A stretch of DNA of 64,000 nucleotides from Blautia sp. OF03-15BH (GTDB lineage: Bacteria > Bacillota > Clostridia > Lachnospirales > Lachnospiraceae), in contig NZ_QSCM01000013.1 in the NCBI RefSeq assembly GCF_003463065.1, positions 28,194 through 92,193 of the forward strand. Direction: 5' to 3'. Below, piece by piece: positions 46,056 to 55,114 of the stretch. Made by a program: the position numbers and the translations under genes. Numbering within the stretch: position 1 is the stretch's first letter; every line of letters starts with the position of its first letter. The notes beneath the pieces were generated by a model that worked only from the letters and a program-made list of their open reading frames with translations, had not been told where the DNA came from and did no database searches.

Positions 46056-47756
46056 TTACTTGCCTGGGTTCACCTTTGACATCAAAATTACCGTCTCGAC
46101 AGTTGTTTCAGTTTCCAAGGGAAGTTCTTTCACTTCCTCGCCATCAACAGGCACAGGGAAGTTGAACACAATCTTTCTTATCCAGCTTCCGTCTTTCCTT
46201 TTCTCCGGGAACATCTCAATTCGCTCGATAAAGGCTTTCATAAACTCTTTCTGTTCCGCTTCTGTTGCGGAATGGTAGACTTCATCAAATGCCAGTAAGA
46301 GCCGATAGATATTGTTACCGGAGATTTTCTCCTGCTGAATGCTGCGGATTTGACCTTGCAATTCGCCAATCTGAACTTCGATATCCTCTATTGTATCATA
46401 CTGCTCATCATAGCGGCGCTGCAAGTCCAAAATCTTTCTGTCATAGTGGGCATCGTTGATGTCCAAGGTGTCCATCTGACGCTCCAAGCGGCTTTTCGTT
46501 CCAAAGGCTTGCTTCAACTGTCCTTGCAGGACGGCGATCTGCTTTTCCATATCCTCTGTATCAACAGCCGAGCCGATTTTCGCCTGAATCGCTTCTACAA
46601 ACCGGGGATTGTTGACCATAGCGGATATAATCTTAGCCACAAACTTGTTGATCTCCGTCTGCTCGATATTCAGTCGGAAGCTGCACTCATGTCCGGTAGG
46701 TGTTACCGTGTTTTTGCAGTAGTAATAATACCTCGTTTTCTTGTCCTTGCTGTGAGCCCTGGCGATATTGCCGTACATACTCTTTCCGCAGCATGGGCAT
46801 TTCAGAATGCCGGACAGGATGTGTGCATGATCTGGATTGTTGACCTTTTCCCGCTTAAAGGAATTGATCTTACGCTTTTCCTGTGCCAGATACCAATCTT
46901 CTTCCGAAATGATGGCTTCGTGCTGTCCCTCATAAATCGGGAACTCCGACTGCTCAACTACGTGCATCTCATTTCTTGTGCCTTGCTTCTTTTCCGTCCT
47001 GCGTCTGCCATAGGCGATCTTTCCCATGTAAACGGGATTGTCCAATACATCCTGCACGAAGTTCCTTGAAAATCCGGGAATGGTATTGTTCTGCCGCAGT
47101 TTCTTGATAAAGCCGTTGCGGTTCAGATATTTAGCAACCCCGGCAACGCCCTCGTTGGTGTGAATGTAGCGGTCATAAATGACACGGATTACTTCCACTT
47201 CATCCTCCGCAATGACCAAATCTCCGTTTTCCAGTTTGTAGCCATAAGGAGCGAAACCACCGTTCCACTTGCCCTCACGAGCCTTTTGCTCACGTCCTGC
47301 CATTGTCTGGGTGCGGATATTCTCTCGCTCTATTTCTGCCACCGCAGACAGCACGGAAATCATCAGCTTTCCGGCATCCTTTGAACTGTCGATGCCATCC
47401 TCCACGCAGATCAGATTGACACCGAAATCCTGCATGAGCTGCAAAGAGTTCAGAACATCCGCCGCATTTCTGCCGAATCGGGACAGCTTAAAGACCAGCA
47501 CATAGGAAACGCCGTCCTTGCAGTCCTGGATGTCATTCAGCATCCGTTGGAAGTCCTGCCGCCCTTGGATATTCTTTCCGGAAAATCCCTCGTCAGAATA
47601 CTCCCCGGCAATAACCATATCTTCGTATGCCGCATACTTCCTCAGCTTGTCACGCTGGGCATCCAAGCTGTACCCGTCAACCTGCATAGAGGTGGACACT
47701 CTTGTATAAATATAGCATTTAAGTTGTTTCTTTTTCAGAATCTCCACCTCCCTCAT
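46056..47756 (-). CDS. large serine recombinase (TnpX-like)
   Basis: A 566-residue recombinase. It has the resolvase domain with catalytic Ser21 (YIYTRVSTSMQVDGYSLDAQ), KLSRFGRNAADVL, a recombinase domain, a zinc ribbon (CPCCGKSMYG) and a long coiled coil. It lacks the ~90-residue tail seen in the other two recombinases of the window. It presumably excises and integrates the element that carries the relaxase and ABC cargo. The ATG used has AAAGGA upstream and overlaps the HTH gene; an internal start after GGGAGG is possible. Confidence 0.9.
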   Translation of the reverse strand: MREVEILKKKQLKCYIYTRVSTSMQVDGYSLDAQRDKLRKYAAYEDMVIAGEYSDEGFSGKNIQGRQDFQRMLNDIQDCKDGVSYVLVFKLSRFGRNAADVLNSLQLMQDFGVNLICVEDGIDSSKDAGKLMISVLSAVAEIERENIRTQTMAGREQKAREGKWNGGFAPYGYKLENGDLVIAEDEVEVIRVIYDRYIHTNEGVAGVAKYLNRNGFIKKLRQNNTIPGFSRNFVQDVLDNPVYMGKIAYGRRRTEKKQGTRNEMHVVEQSEFPIYEGQHEAIISEEDWYLAQEKRKINSFKREKVNNPDHAHILSGILKCPCCGKSMYGNIARAHSKDKKTRYYYYCKNTVTPTGHECSFRLNIEQTEINKFVAKIISAMVNNPRFVEAIQAKIGSAVDTEDMEKQIAVLQGQLKQAFGTKSRLERQMDTLDINDAHYDRKILDLQRRYDEQYDTIEDIEVQIGELQGQIRSIQQEKISGNNIYRLLLAFDEVYHSATEAEQKEFMKAFIERIEMFPEKRKDGSWIRKIVFNFPVPVDGEEVKELPLETETTVETVILMSKVNPGK

Positions 47757-47949
47757 TCATTTCCTTTACCATAAGTCCCTCGTTGCGGATATAATACTCC
47801 AAAAGCCACAGCACATAATCCGGTGCATGGCGGTTGTCCAATTCCCACTCGGTCATAGTCCGGTAAGGGATATGGACGAGCTTGCAAAAATCTTTCCGGT
47901 TCAGTCCTGTGCTTTCCCGCAACTTGATAATTCTGTTCTTACAATCCAT
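47719..47949 (-). CDS. XRE-like HTH regulator of the element
   Basis: A 76-residue protein with NRIIKLRESTGLNRKDFCKL and PYRTMTEWELDNRHAPDYVL, a compact helix-turn-helix. The start is taken at ATG 47949, which has GGAGAA before it. It overlaps the recombinase start by about 38 bases, so they are co-translated. A dyad flanking its promoter suggests autorepression and control of recombinase expression. Confidence 0.8.
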   Translation of the reverse strand: MDCKNRIIKLRESTGLNRKDFCKLVHIPYRTMTEWELDNRHAPDYVLWLLEYYIRNEGLMVKEMNEGGGDSEKETT

Positions 47950-47977
47950 CTGTCTTTTCTCCATAAAAAACAAAAAT

Positions 47978-48026
47978 ACACGTTGCGTAATCATTATAGC
48001 ATAGCCGCAGTGAATACGCAACGTGT
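47978..48026 (-). promoter_or_regulatory. promoter with flanking 12-bp operator dyad
   Basis: TTGCGT (48016-48021), 17 bases, TATAAT (47993-47998). ACACGTTGCGTA at 47978-47989 and its exact complement at 48015-48026 bracket the promoter, one overlapping the -35 box and one just past the -10. Confidence 0.85.
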
Positions 48027-48039
48027 AAATTGTAAATTT

Positions 48040-48225
48040 TTACGCAGCCTTATTCGTCAAAGGCTGTGCTTGATTACTTTCCTTGGAATGCTCCACTTTC
48101 TGAGGGGCATCCTGTTCCAATTTATCCAAAACCTGATGTCCATATTTCTGGAGCATCTGGCTCATAACATCCACACAGCGGACAAATGCCGCATTATATT
48201 TTGCATCCTCATAATATTTCTTCAA
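48040..48225 (-). CDS. small protein next to the relaxase
   Basis: Sixty-one residues from TTG 48225, ten bases after GGAGG. The core FVRCVDVMSQMLQKYGHQVL has the same spacing of RC, D, KYG and VL as the 44-residue proteins at 32.0 and 62.4 kb. It lies directly downstream of the relaxase gene. Function unknown; it may be a family tied to mobile modules. Confidence 0.6.
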   Translation of the reverse strand: MKKYYEDAKYNAAFVRCVDVMSQMLQKYGHQVLDKLEQDAPQKVEHSKESNQAQPLTNKAA

Positions 48226-48241
48226 TAGGCAGTTACCTCCA

Positions 48242-49531
48242 TCAAATTTCCATGTCCTGTCCACGCTTACGGACAGGTGCTTTGTGTTCCTGTGTTTCCT
48301 TTCCTCTGGCGAGGATGGAATTGATAAAAGCCCGAACCTTTTCGGATGCAATTTCCAGTGCATCCAGGAAAGGCTGGGCTTTTTGCTTCAACTCTTGATA
48401 TTTTTTATTCGCTTCTTCACATCGCTGCTTCCAAATGGATGCAGACTTTTGAGCAGATTCCAGTTTCCCTTTCAATCGCTCATTCTCTGCATGAAAGAGA
48501 ATGCCGTTGGTGGCATAGCGTTTCAACGTGTCGCATTCATCCGGTGTCAGCGTGATATTGTTTCCGAACGTGGCTTTCTTGCCCATCGCTTCAATATCCT
48601 GCACCGTAAGTGCAATGGCCTTTGCTGCCTTGGTTTCCTTTTGCAGAGCTTCCAGTTTCTTTTTCTGCTTTTCCGTAGCAGCTTTAGCATCCTCCAAACT
48701 CTGTTCTGCCTGTGCCACCTGTCCTGTCACAGCTTCCAAACGCTGCTGTTCCGCCTGCACCTTAAACTGTGTCACCGTCAGATGTTCCTCGGTGCTGCCA
48801 CGCTCTCCACGCTCCACATCGGTATATCCGGCAGCACGCATGAAATTAAAAAAGTCATCCTGCAACACGCTGTAGGATGACCTTAAAATCTTTTTTCCTT
48901 TTTCATTGAGCTTGGGATTTCCGTCCTCGTCAAGCACCGGTTTGGAGTCCCATTTCTTACTTCGGCTGACTTGTGTGATCGTTTCCTTTACCGTTCCCCG
49001 GAGAGCTTCATCCTTACATCGCTTCGACCAAAGGATCTGCTTTTCCACTACCGGAATATAAACCACATGGAGGTGATAGTGGTACACATCCTCGCCAAGA
49101 GCTTCGGACATTGCCCGGTTGTGCTCATCGGCGTGCATCACAGCAGAGAGGATATACTGCTCACCGCCTACGATCTCCACGGCGGCTTTATAGGCATCAG
49201 CATAAAACTGTTTTGCAAATTCATAGCCGCCGTGGTTGTAGAAATAAGCGGAGTTCACATCAAAAACCAACTCGCCGTATTTGATGGCATCCGGTTTCAG
49301 ACCTCTGGTGGAGATCACGCCATCCTGTTCCATTTGCTCAAACATTTTCACATAATCATCGGTGGGAGTCTTGAAGTGAACATTCAGCGGAGTGCGTTCC
49401 GGCACAATGTCTTGATTGCTGTAACTGTCCTTTTCTCGCTCATTGTGTTCCTGTATTTTTGCCACATCGTCCGGTGTCGGTAAGTCCTGATTCCGGGCTA
49501 CGGTGCGGTCTATTCCATCATTTCTTGCCAT
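48242..49531 (-). CDS. MobV family relaxase (Pre/Mob)
   Basis: A 429-residue relaxase. The metal-binding motif YHYHLHVVYIP near residue 150 and an upstream NxxR-type start (MARNDGIDRTVARNQDL) are typical of MobV. The C-terminal half is a long coiled coil (about 245-390). It nicks oriT, recognisable 60 bases upstream, to start transfer by a helper conjugation apparatus. No coupling protein or mating-pore genes are present, so the element is mobilisable, not self-transmissible. Confidence 0.92.
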   Translation of the reverse strand: MARNDGIDRTVARNQDLPTPDDVAKIQEHNEREKDSYSNQDIVPERTPLNVHFKTPTDDYVKMFEQMEQDGVISTRGLKPDAIKYGELVFDVNSAYFYNHGGYEFAKQFYADAYKAAVEIVGGEQYILSAVMHADEHNRAMSEALGEDVYHYHLHVVYIPVVEKQILWSKRCKDEALRGTVKETITQVSRSKKWDSKPVLDEDGNPKLNEKGKKILRSSYSVLQDDFFNFMRAAGYTDVERGERGSTEEHLTVTQFKVQAEQQRLEAVTGQVAQAEQSLEDAKAATEKQKKKLEALQKETKAAKAIALTVQDIEAMGKKATFGNNITLTPDECDTLKRYATNGILFHAENERLKGKLESAQKSASIWKQRCEEANKKYQELKQKAQPFLDALEIASEKVRAFINSILARGKETQEHKAPVRKRGQDMEI

Positions 49532-49879
49532 AGATTTTTTGTCCTTTCCTTAAAATTTGCAGACAGCGGGGAGCTGCGGAGAGGCACTTTTTCAAAGTGT
49601 AATAACCCACTATAACACTTTCATCCATACTGGCTGCAAAGTGCCGTGGGCTCTCCGAGGGCTCTCCCGAGGGGGAGTGCGGTTGCTGCGGCAACCTCTG
49701 CTGACCAATGCGAAAATGTCTGCAACTTTTCCCATGGTCAGCCCGTCTGCATGAAGCTGTTCCGGTGAACTTCTCTTTGCAGACGGCGGCAGCGAAAAGC
49801 GTATCTTTCACTGCCATCCATAGACAGCACTGCGGTGTGCCTATGGGGACGGGAACTACGAGGGGATGTTGCCGGGGCA
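49532..49879. other. noncoding transfer-origin region
   Basis: About 350 bases without a gene, between the relaxase and the DUF6471-like gene. It contains the oriT dyad at 49594 and a GGTTGC/GCAACC hairpin near 49680, with GC-rich repeats (GGGCTCTCC). Confidence 0.6.
49594..49621 (-). other. MobV-type origin of transfer (oriT)
   Basis: On the minus strand AAAGTGT and ACACTTT arms flank TATAGTGGGTTAT. This agrees with the known MobV nick-region consensus (TATAGTGNGTTATA), with the cut expected after TAGTGGG, between 49606 and 49605. It lies 63 bases upstream of the relaxase start, the normal position. Confidence 0.85.
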
Positions 49880-50095
49880 TCACTTCTCCCGTCTTTGCTG
49901 CCATACGATGTCGTATCCCAGCACATCGGCAAGCTCCAATACTTCCTTGTATCGGATGCTTTCCCGCTGTAATTTTGCGGACAGGTTGGAAACGCTGTCG
50001 CTCCAACCGTACTCGTCCGAGAGCAGGTCAACTACTTCCTGCATAGTCATTCCGGCACGGACGATCTGTGCCTTGATTTCGTTGCGTACATTCAT
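49880..50095 (-). CDS. DUF6471-like small DNA-binding protein
   Basis: Seventy-one residues (MNVRNEIKAQIVRAGMTMQE, then VSNLSAKLQRESIRYKEVLE). This is the compact HTH-like family commonly found beside relaxase and primase genes in clostridial mobilisable elements. ATG 50095 lies ten bases after GGAGG. It probably regulates replication or transfer genes; direct evidence is lacking. Confidence 0.7.
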   Translation of the reverse strand: MNVRNEIKAQIVRAGMTMQEVVDLLSDEYGWSDSVSNLSAKLQRESIRYKEVLELADVLGYDIVWQQRREK

Positions 50096-50495
50096 ATTGT
50101 AAATTCCTCCATATTTTTGATTTACAATTCGGTGCAAAGGCTACTCCCCAAAGCGGAGCAGATGCACCGAACAGTGAAAAATCTGCTTTCTCCAAAATCG
50201 CTTTCATTTTGTGAGTGCGATACTCTGTCCATACAGGCATATATCCCACTTTGCTGTTCCGTGGGATTTTGTCTGAAACAGTGAAAACACCCATTGTTTC
50301 GTAAACTGGGGGCATGGTTTGGAGAAGCACGATTTGGTGAAATGGTTTCGTCCTGCGGTCAAGAACTTTGCTGTTTCCATTACCATTGATTTTCAATGCC
50401 CGAAAACAGGTCAGTTCTGACAGCTGATTATTCCTATAAAAAAGGAAAACAGGTAAAACGCTGTGTACATACATACAGAAAACGAAAGACAGGAA
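50096..50495. other. noncoding gap, possible replication region
   Basis: About 400 bases with no supported gene between the DUF6471-like gene and the helicase. No iterons were seen. It could carry a replication origin given its place beside primase genes. Confidence 0.35.
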
Positions 50496-51869
50496 TCAGT
50501 CCTGCCATTCCTCCGGTACGTACGTACATGGCGAAACGTCGTAAAACCCGTTTATATTAGGTCGTGCCACAGCTTCCACACCCATAAATCCCCATACCCG
50601 CCGTCCGGCTGAGTTGGTGATGTTGTTGCAATGCTCCAAATTAAATTTCTTTGCATTGGCAACCATGGCATCGCTGAAGCTGCGGGATTTCAGAGGGGCA
50701 AGGGAGTTTTCCTCACACCACAGGCGATAGATAGCGTAAAAGTCCTTGGAACTGATGGACGCATCCGCCTTGCGCCGGATATATCCCTCGGAATCCATGA
50801 AGTCAAAAATGTTGTTATTGTCACGCTTGACCGCTTCCCGGTTTTCACGGATGCGGTCGCTCTCCGTAAACTTAAAGTTGTTGGCAACAAGCCGCTGCAA
50901 GCCTTCAAATGCCCAGAGGAAAATCCCCTCGGCTTCGGCTTTCATCTTCTCTGCAAGATCGGGATCGTCGGCTCTGTCCACGGGCTTTTCCTTGGTAGTC
51001 AGCACAAGCTGTCTACGGTAAAAACCATCGCTACGGTCATACAGGGCTTGCAGATCGCCATTGCTGAATGCCATCAACCGGGCGAACATCCAGCCCTGAT
51101 AGCTCTGTTTACCTTTGCGTTCCAAATCCATCTTGCCCTGTGCGGTTACAATGGATTTTACATAGTTGGTCTGGCGCAGAGCTTCCATCCGCATATCATC
51201 ATCCACGCACAGCAGGATGTGTTCCAGATCGGCACGGGCGAAGCGGTTTTCGGAAATTTTACCGATACTGCCGTCTTTCATATTCGTGCCGAATATGGTG
51301 GACAGCACTGCACCGATTTGAGATTTGCCCTCGCCGCCGTTGCCCTTAATCACCATCATGCGCTGCCCCTTGTTGGAGGGAATCAGGCAGTAGCCGATAA
51401 ACTCCTGCAAGGTGGGAATATCTTCTTCATAGAGCAAACCGTCCAAAAAGTTCAGCCACAGAGCAGGTGCAGCAGCGTTTGGATTGTAGGAAACAGGCAA
51501 GCGGCTCTGTACGATTTCCTTTTTCCCCTCGATAAATCTTCCATCCAGCATGAGCGTTCCGTTGGCAACATGGATGCGGTCAGGCTGGGGAGGAAGATCC
51601 TCAACCATGGCTTCCAGTTTCAGCAATTCCATGATGTTTTTGATCTTCTGCGGTACGCTGCTGATGGTGTAGCTTTTCAGCTTTTCGTAGACCTCGCCCC
51701 GCAGGACAATATCATCCGTTACCCGTCCATTGGGCGTAAAGAAAGCCCTGTTTGCAAAGATGATTCTGCTCTCTTGCAGAAATTCTTCACAAAACAGAGC
51801 TTCATTGATATTCTGCCCATCAAACCAGACAGGCAAATTCATATCAGGCGTTTTCCGGTTCTTCGCCAT
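50496..51869 (-). CDS. P4-type (D5-like) primase/helicase
   Basis: A 457-residue SF3-like helicase. A D5_N-like segment precedes the Walker A GNGGEGKS near residue 180. Then come LLCVDDDM and FSNGD sensor motifs, and a C-terminal winged-helix tail (YAIYRLWCEENSLAPLKSRS). Phage and plasmid elements use such enzymes to unwind their own origin. It overlaps the upstream CHC2 primase by 26 bases. A heavily deleted paralogue is at 16.5 kb. Confidence 0.88.
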   Translation of the reverse strand: MAKNRKTPDMNLPVWFDGQNINEALFCEEFLQESRIIFANRAFFTPNGRVTDDIVLRGEVYEKLKSYTISSVPQKIKNIMELLKLEAMVEDLPPQPDRIHVANGTLMLDGRFIEGKKEIVQSRLPVSYNPNAAAPALWLNFLDGLLYEEDIPTLQEFIGYCLIPSNKGQRMMVIKGNGGEGKSQIGAVLSTIFGTNMKDGSIGKISENRFARADLEHILLCVDDDMRMEALRQTNYVKSIVTAQGKMDLERKGKQSYQGWMFARLMAFSNGDLQALYDRSDGFYRRQLVLTTKEKPVDRADDPDLAEKMKAEAEGIFLWAFEGLQRLVANNFKFTESDRIRENREAVKRDNNNIFDFMDSEGYIRRKADASISSKDFYAIYRLWCEENSLAPLKSRSFSDAMVANAKKFNLEHCNNITNSAGRRVWGFMGVEAVARPNINGFYDVSPCTYVPEEWQD

Positions 51870-52464
51870 GGTGTGCCACCTCCTTTTTCTTTCGTGCAGT
51901 GTACTCTTTCAGAAAGTCGATATACCCGTCCTTCATCAGTTTGTCCACAACAGCTACACGCTGTTCCAATTCGCCCACGGTCAGCACATCTGCCATATAT
52001 TCGATATGGCAGTGCATCTGGCAGGCTTCCACAAAACGGTCATCATAAGGCTCGTCCGGTGTCTTTGGTGCATAGCGCACTTTCCAATCCTCCAACAGAT
52101 GCAGATAATCCGTCAGCACCCGGAAACACAGCATTTCATCCTCCCGGAACTGACGGATATAGGGACGCTTTGGCTTGACCATAGCTGCGGCAGTGGGCGG
52201 TTTCGGGTCAAGCCCAAAGTCCGCAGCCAGCTTTTGCACTGCTTCATGGTTACTCAGATTGAACAGCTTTGCCACAAGGTCGATCACGTCTCCCTTGGCT
52301 CCGCAACCGAAGCAGAAGAAATAATCTTCATTCAGCTTCAAGCTCGGATGCCGGTCATTGTGGAATGGGCAGCAAGTCATACCGCTGCGGTTGACTTTCA
52401 GCCCATAGTGCTCGGCAGCTTGCTTCACGCTGATCGCCGCCTTGATGTTTTCATAGATTGTCAT
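51844..52464 (-). CDS. CHC2 zinc-finger DNA primase-like protein
   Basis: A 206-residue protein with the CHC2 zinc finger CCPFHNDRHPSLKLN...FCFGCGAKGD at about residues 35-70. No full TOPRIM catalytic domain follows, so it may supply template binding for the overlapping helicase. ATG 52464 has GGAGG seven bases upstream. Confidence 0.88.
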   Translation of the reverse strand: MTIYENIKAAISVKQAAEHYGLKVNRSGMTCCPFHNDRHPSLKLNEDYFFCFGCGAKGDVIDLVAKLFNLSNHEAVQKLAADFGLDPKPPTAAAMVKPKRPYIRQFREDEMLCFRVLTDYLHLLEDWKVRYAPKTPDEPYDDRFVEACQMHCHIEYMADVLTVGELEQRVAVVDKLMKDGYIDFLKEYTARKKKEVAHHGEEPENA

Positions 52465-52498
52465 AGAAAAACCTCCGTTCATAATAGTCTGGAAAGCA

Positions 52499-52530
52499 CG
52501 AAGCACCCGCCGTGATTGGCAGGTGCTTCG
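52499..52530. repeat. hairpin between divergent genes
   Basis: CGAAGCACC (52499-52507) pairs with GGTGCTTCG (52522-52530). One arm survives in the decayed element at about 16721-16733. It lies between the divergent primase and DUF6076-like genes. Confidence 0.6.
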
Positions 52531-52643
52531 CCCTTTCTACTATGGTTATGACGGATTTGAAAAAAAGCAGGCTAAAAGCAGGACAACCTCATTTCAAAAA
52601 ACAGGACAACTTATCTGATGATGTAGATTTCTTCACATTTGCA

Positions 52644-52652
52644 TGGTATAAT
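52644..52652 (+). promoter_or_regulatory. extended -10 promoter of the DUF6076-like operon
   Basis: TGGTATAAT matches an extended -10 box, with no good -35 at the normal distance. ACAGGACAA repeats occur upstream (52577-52612). Confidence 0.55.
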
Positions 52653-52686
52653 TAGAAAAGTGAAAAAACAGGACAGGAGGGCAAGC

Positions 52687-53790
52687 ATGAATCAAGAACT
52701 GATGACATTGGATTTTTGGCAGGATACGGTCATATATGAGGGCAAAATATTTCCTATCGGTACTCTTGCCTGTGATGCGCTGAATGTTCCTGCGGATACC
52801 CTCGCAAGAATGAACGAGCAATGCGAGAAAATCAATCTACTGCTTGGAATGTTAAACGCCGGACAGGATGCTTCCGCACTCTTTCCTATGGCAAAGGAAG
52901 CTGTGCTGACAATGGTGGATATTCTCAGCGAAACGCCGCCGTTCTCCAATATGAATATTCCAAAACATAGAGAACGGATTGAAAAAGTCTTTACTGCGGA
53001 CAATGCGCTGAAATATATGGAGTTTGCCATAAAAGCCGCAACTAATTCCTTGCAGTTTGAAGAAATCCCGAACTATGCCGATGCAATGATGCTCCAACGA
53101 TATACTGCTGTATTCGGGCATCTGGCATACTCCCTTGGGGAATACCAAACCGCAATGCTTGATTTTGCGGAAAAATCAGACGGAAATGAAGCAGACCGTA
53201 CCGCAGAGGGCTTCGCCAGAATGTTCGGCAGCTATTTCCCGCCGGAGTTCTCTATCACGGAGGGCAATGCCTGGATGTCTACCCTGAACAATTCCGTTCA
53301 GTATGTATCGGTCATCCGTCCCGGCGAAAAAGTTGCAAAGCTCGTCAAGCGAATCCATTATGTATCCTTTGTGGGGATGTTCCGGTCTGATCTCTTTGAG
53401 GGCTTGTGTGTCGGTCATGCACCGAAGAAATGTAAAATTTGCGGCAAATGGTTTCTGACAACCAACGCAAGGCACACCAAATACTGCGGCGGCTATGCGC
53501 CGGGGGACAAGCTACACCGCACCTGCCGACAGATCGGCAATCTGAAAGGCAGAGAACAACGGGAGCTTGCAGACGATCATCCTGTTATCCAGATATACGA
53601 AAAGCGGCTGAATACCATAAACCGCTATATCAAGCGTGGCAAACTGGATGAGGATTTAGCAGAGGTTATGAAGAAACTGGCGAAAGATAAGATGCTCCGG
53701 GCAAAAAGTAATGTCGCTTATGCCAAGGGAACTTATGAGAAAGAAATGGAACAGGTTGCTTTGAAGAAAGAAGCCCAAAAGTGCATTTGA
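52687..53790 (+). CDS. DUF6076-like protein with C-terminal zinc-finger motif
   Basis: A 367-residue protein. Its body is helical; near residue 250 it has CKICGKWFLTTNARHTKYCG, a Cys/His cluster like a zinc finger. Function is unknown, but the family is frequent in clostridial mobilisable elements, next to the sigma-like gene as here. ATG 52687 follows ACAGGAGG. A mutated paralogue lies at 16.9-17.9 kb, showing two sister elements in one window. Confidence 0.75.
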   Translation: MNQELMTLDFWQDTVIYEGKIFPIGTLACDALNVPADTLARMNEQCEKINLLLGMLNAGQDASALFPMAKEAVLTMVDILSETPPFSNMNIPKHRERIEKVFTADNALKYMEFAIKAATNSLQFEEIPNYADAMMLQRYTAVFGHLAYSLGEYQTAMLDFAEKSDGNEADRTAEGFARMFGSYFPPEFSITEGNAWMSTLNNSVQYVSVIRPGEKVAKLVKRIHYVSFVGMFRSDLFEGLCVGHAPKKCKICGKWFLTTNARHTKYCGGYAPGDKLHRTCRQIGNLKGREQRELADDHPVIQIYEKRLNTINRYIKRGKLDEDLAEVMKKLAKDKMLRAKSNVAYAKGTYEKEMEQVALKKEAQKCI

Positions 53791-53811
53791 ATTTGTTAGG
53801 AGGAACAGTCA

Positions 53812-53883
53812 ATGAAAATAGGATTTTTGTTTTTCTTGGTTTTCTGTATAATTGCAATTTTTGCGAGTAAGAAAAAGAAATAA
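53812..53883 (+). CDS. 23-residue hydrophobic peptide
   Basis: MKIGFLFFLVFCIIAIFA followed by five residues SKKKK. TTAGGAGG lies seven bases before the ATG. A single membrane span with a positive tail recalls small type I toxin-like or leader peptides, though nothing else supports that. The decayed element lacks it. Confidence 0.6.
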   Translation: MKIGFLFFLVFCIIAIFASKKKK

Positions 53884-53915
53884 ATTTGAAATTGGACGTT
53901 GAAAGGAGGTGCGCT

Positions 53916-55091
53916 ATGCTAAGTGATTTTACATGGAATATGACCGGATACATACCAAAATACGCTGTCAATCCGCACGGTGATGGTATCATTCCCTATA
54001 TGGCAGAGCGCATCTTCCAACTGGAACCGGAGCCGCCAGCGGTGGGCAGTCTGAATGAATATATCCTGTCTGCCTTGCGGGAAAAGAATTTGATATATTT
54101 CTCGTTCTTCCTCCACCATTATGAGCCACAGCTCAATAAGCGCATCAAAGGCTTTTGGGGTGTGGATGGCGGCGATCTGTACGATACAGACCGTTTTATA
54201 GATATAAAGCTCTCCTGCAGGGAACAAATGCTCCAAAAGCTGATGGACTATGATCCTGCCAAGGGTGCGGAGTATGCTACATACATTTTCCCGTTCATCC
54301 GGGATGCTATGCTCCGCTTCCGCATGGGCGAAGAAAAATGGTCGGTATCCTCTCTGACCAATTATAAAATGGTGCGGTCAATGGCTTGGCTGTACCATAA
54401 CACCAAGGATGCGGTCAGCGAGTTTTCCAAAAAGTATAACTGTGACTTTGCCCTTGCGGAAGAATATCTGAGAGTTGTTCGAGGTATCCGCAATCAGCAA
54501 CCATTCTATGTGACAGATGAGGACGGCGAGGAAACGGGCGAAGATGTTGCTCTTGATGATACTTGGAACTACTCCGACATCCTCTGGAACGGCATACAGG
54601 CAGAAAAGGTGCAGCGAGCTTTTGATAAGCTGAACTACCGGGAACAGACCTTGCTTGAAAAGCGGCTGGCAATCTGCATGACCTGCGGGCATGTCGGCTC
54701 ATGGAAAGGCCGTCCCACCTTTGAGGAACTGGCTGTAATGTTTGAGGGCAGCACTGCCAGCGGTGCGGAGCGAGCCTACCGCAGAGCAGTGGACAAACTG
54801 ACAGAATTGTTGGTTGCCGAGGGCGCAATCCATGCTGTCCGCTTGAAACAGAAATCCAAGACCAAACGAAAAAAGAAAATCGCCACCGCAATCTACGAAT
54901 ACCAAGCAGACTGCGACGGCGAATGGGGCCAGATTTCATTTGATTTTGAGAACGGCACATCAGAAATAGTCCGACTTGCCGATTGGGATACAATGAAAAC
55001 AAACCGCTTTGCGAACAAGGCAATAGCCTACCTTCTAAACTGCGAAAACGAGAAGTTGCCAAAGGAAACGATAGTAGCGTTTGAACTATAA
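53916..55091 (+). CDS. sigma-70-like regulator of the mobile element
   Basis: A 391-residue protein. YDPAKGAEYATYIFPFIRDA around residue 110 resembles sigma region 2, and FDKLNYREQTLLEKRLAICM with FEELAVMFEGSTASGAERAY near residue 250-290 resembles region 4. The N-terminal and C-terminal extensions are unusual for a sigma factor. It likely drives element or cargo genes. ATG 53916 follows AAGGAGG. A copy truncated by an IS is at 18.4 kb. Confidence 0.75.
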   Translation: MLSDFTWNMTGYIPKYAVNPHGDGIIPYMAERIFQLEPEPPAVGSLNEYILSALREKNLIYFSFFLHHYEPQLNKRIKGFWGVDGGDLYDTDRFIDIKLSCREQMLQKLMDYDPAKGAEYATYIFPFIRDAMLRFRMGEEKWSVSSLTNYKMVRSMAWLYHNTKDAVSEFSKKYNCDFALAEEYLRVVRGIRNQQPFYVTDEDGEETGEDVALDDTWNYSDILWNGIQAEKVQRAFDKLNYREQTLLEKRLAICMTCGHVGSWKGRPTFEELAVMFEGSTASGAERAYRRAVDKLTELLVAEGAIHAVRLKQKSKTKRKKKIATAIYEYQADCDGEWGQISFDFENGTSEIVRLADWDTMKTNRFANKAIAYLLNCENEKLPKETIVAFEL

Positions 55092-55114
55092 AAGGAAATT
55101 GACGAGGAACGAGA

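Noticed and set aside
50631..52178. Long plus-strand frame opposite the primase/helicase genes
   Set aside because: It is antisense to two well-supported overlapping genes and shows no recognisable domain.
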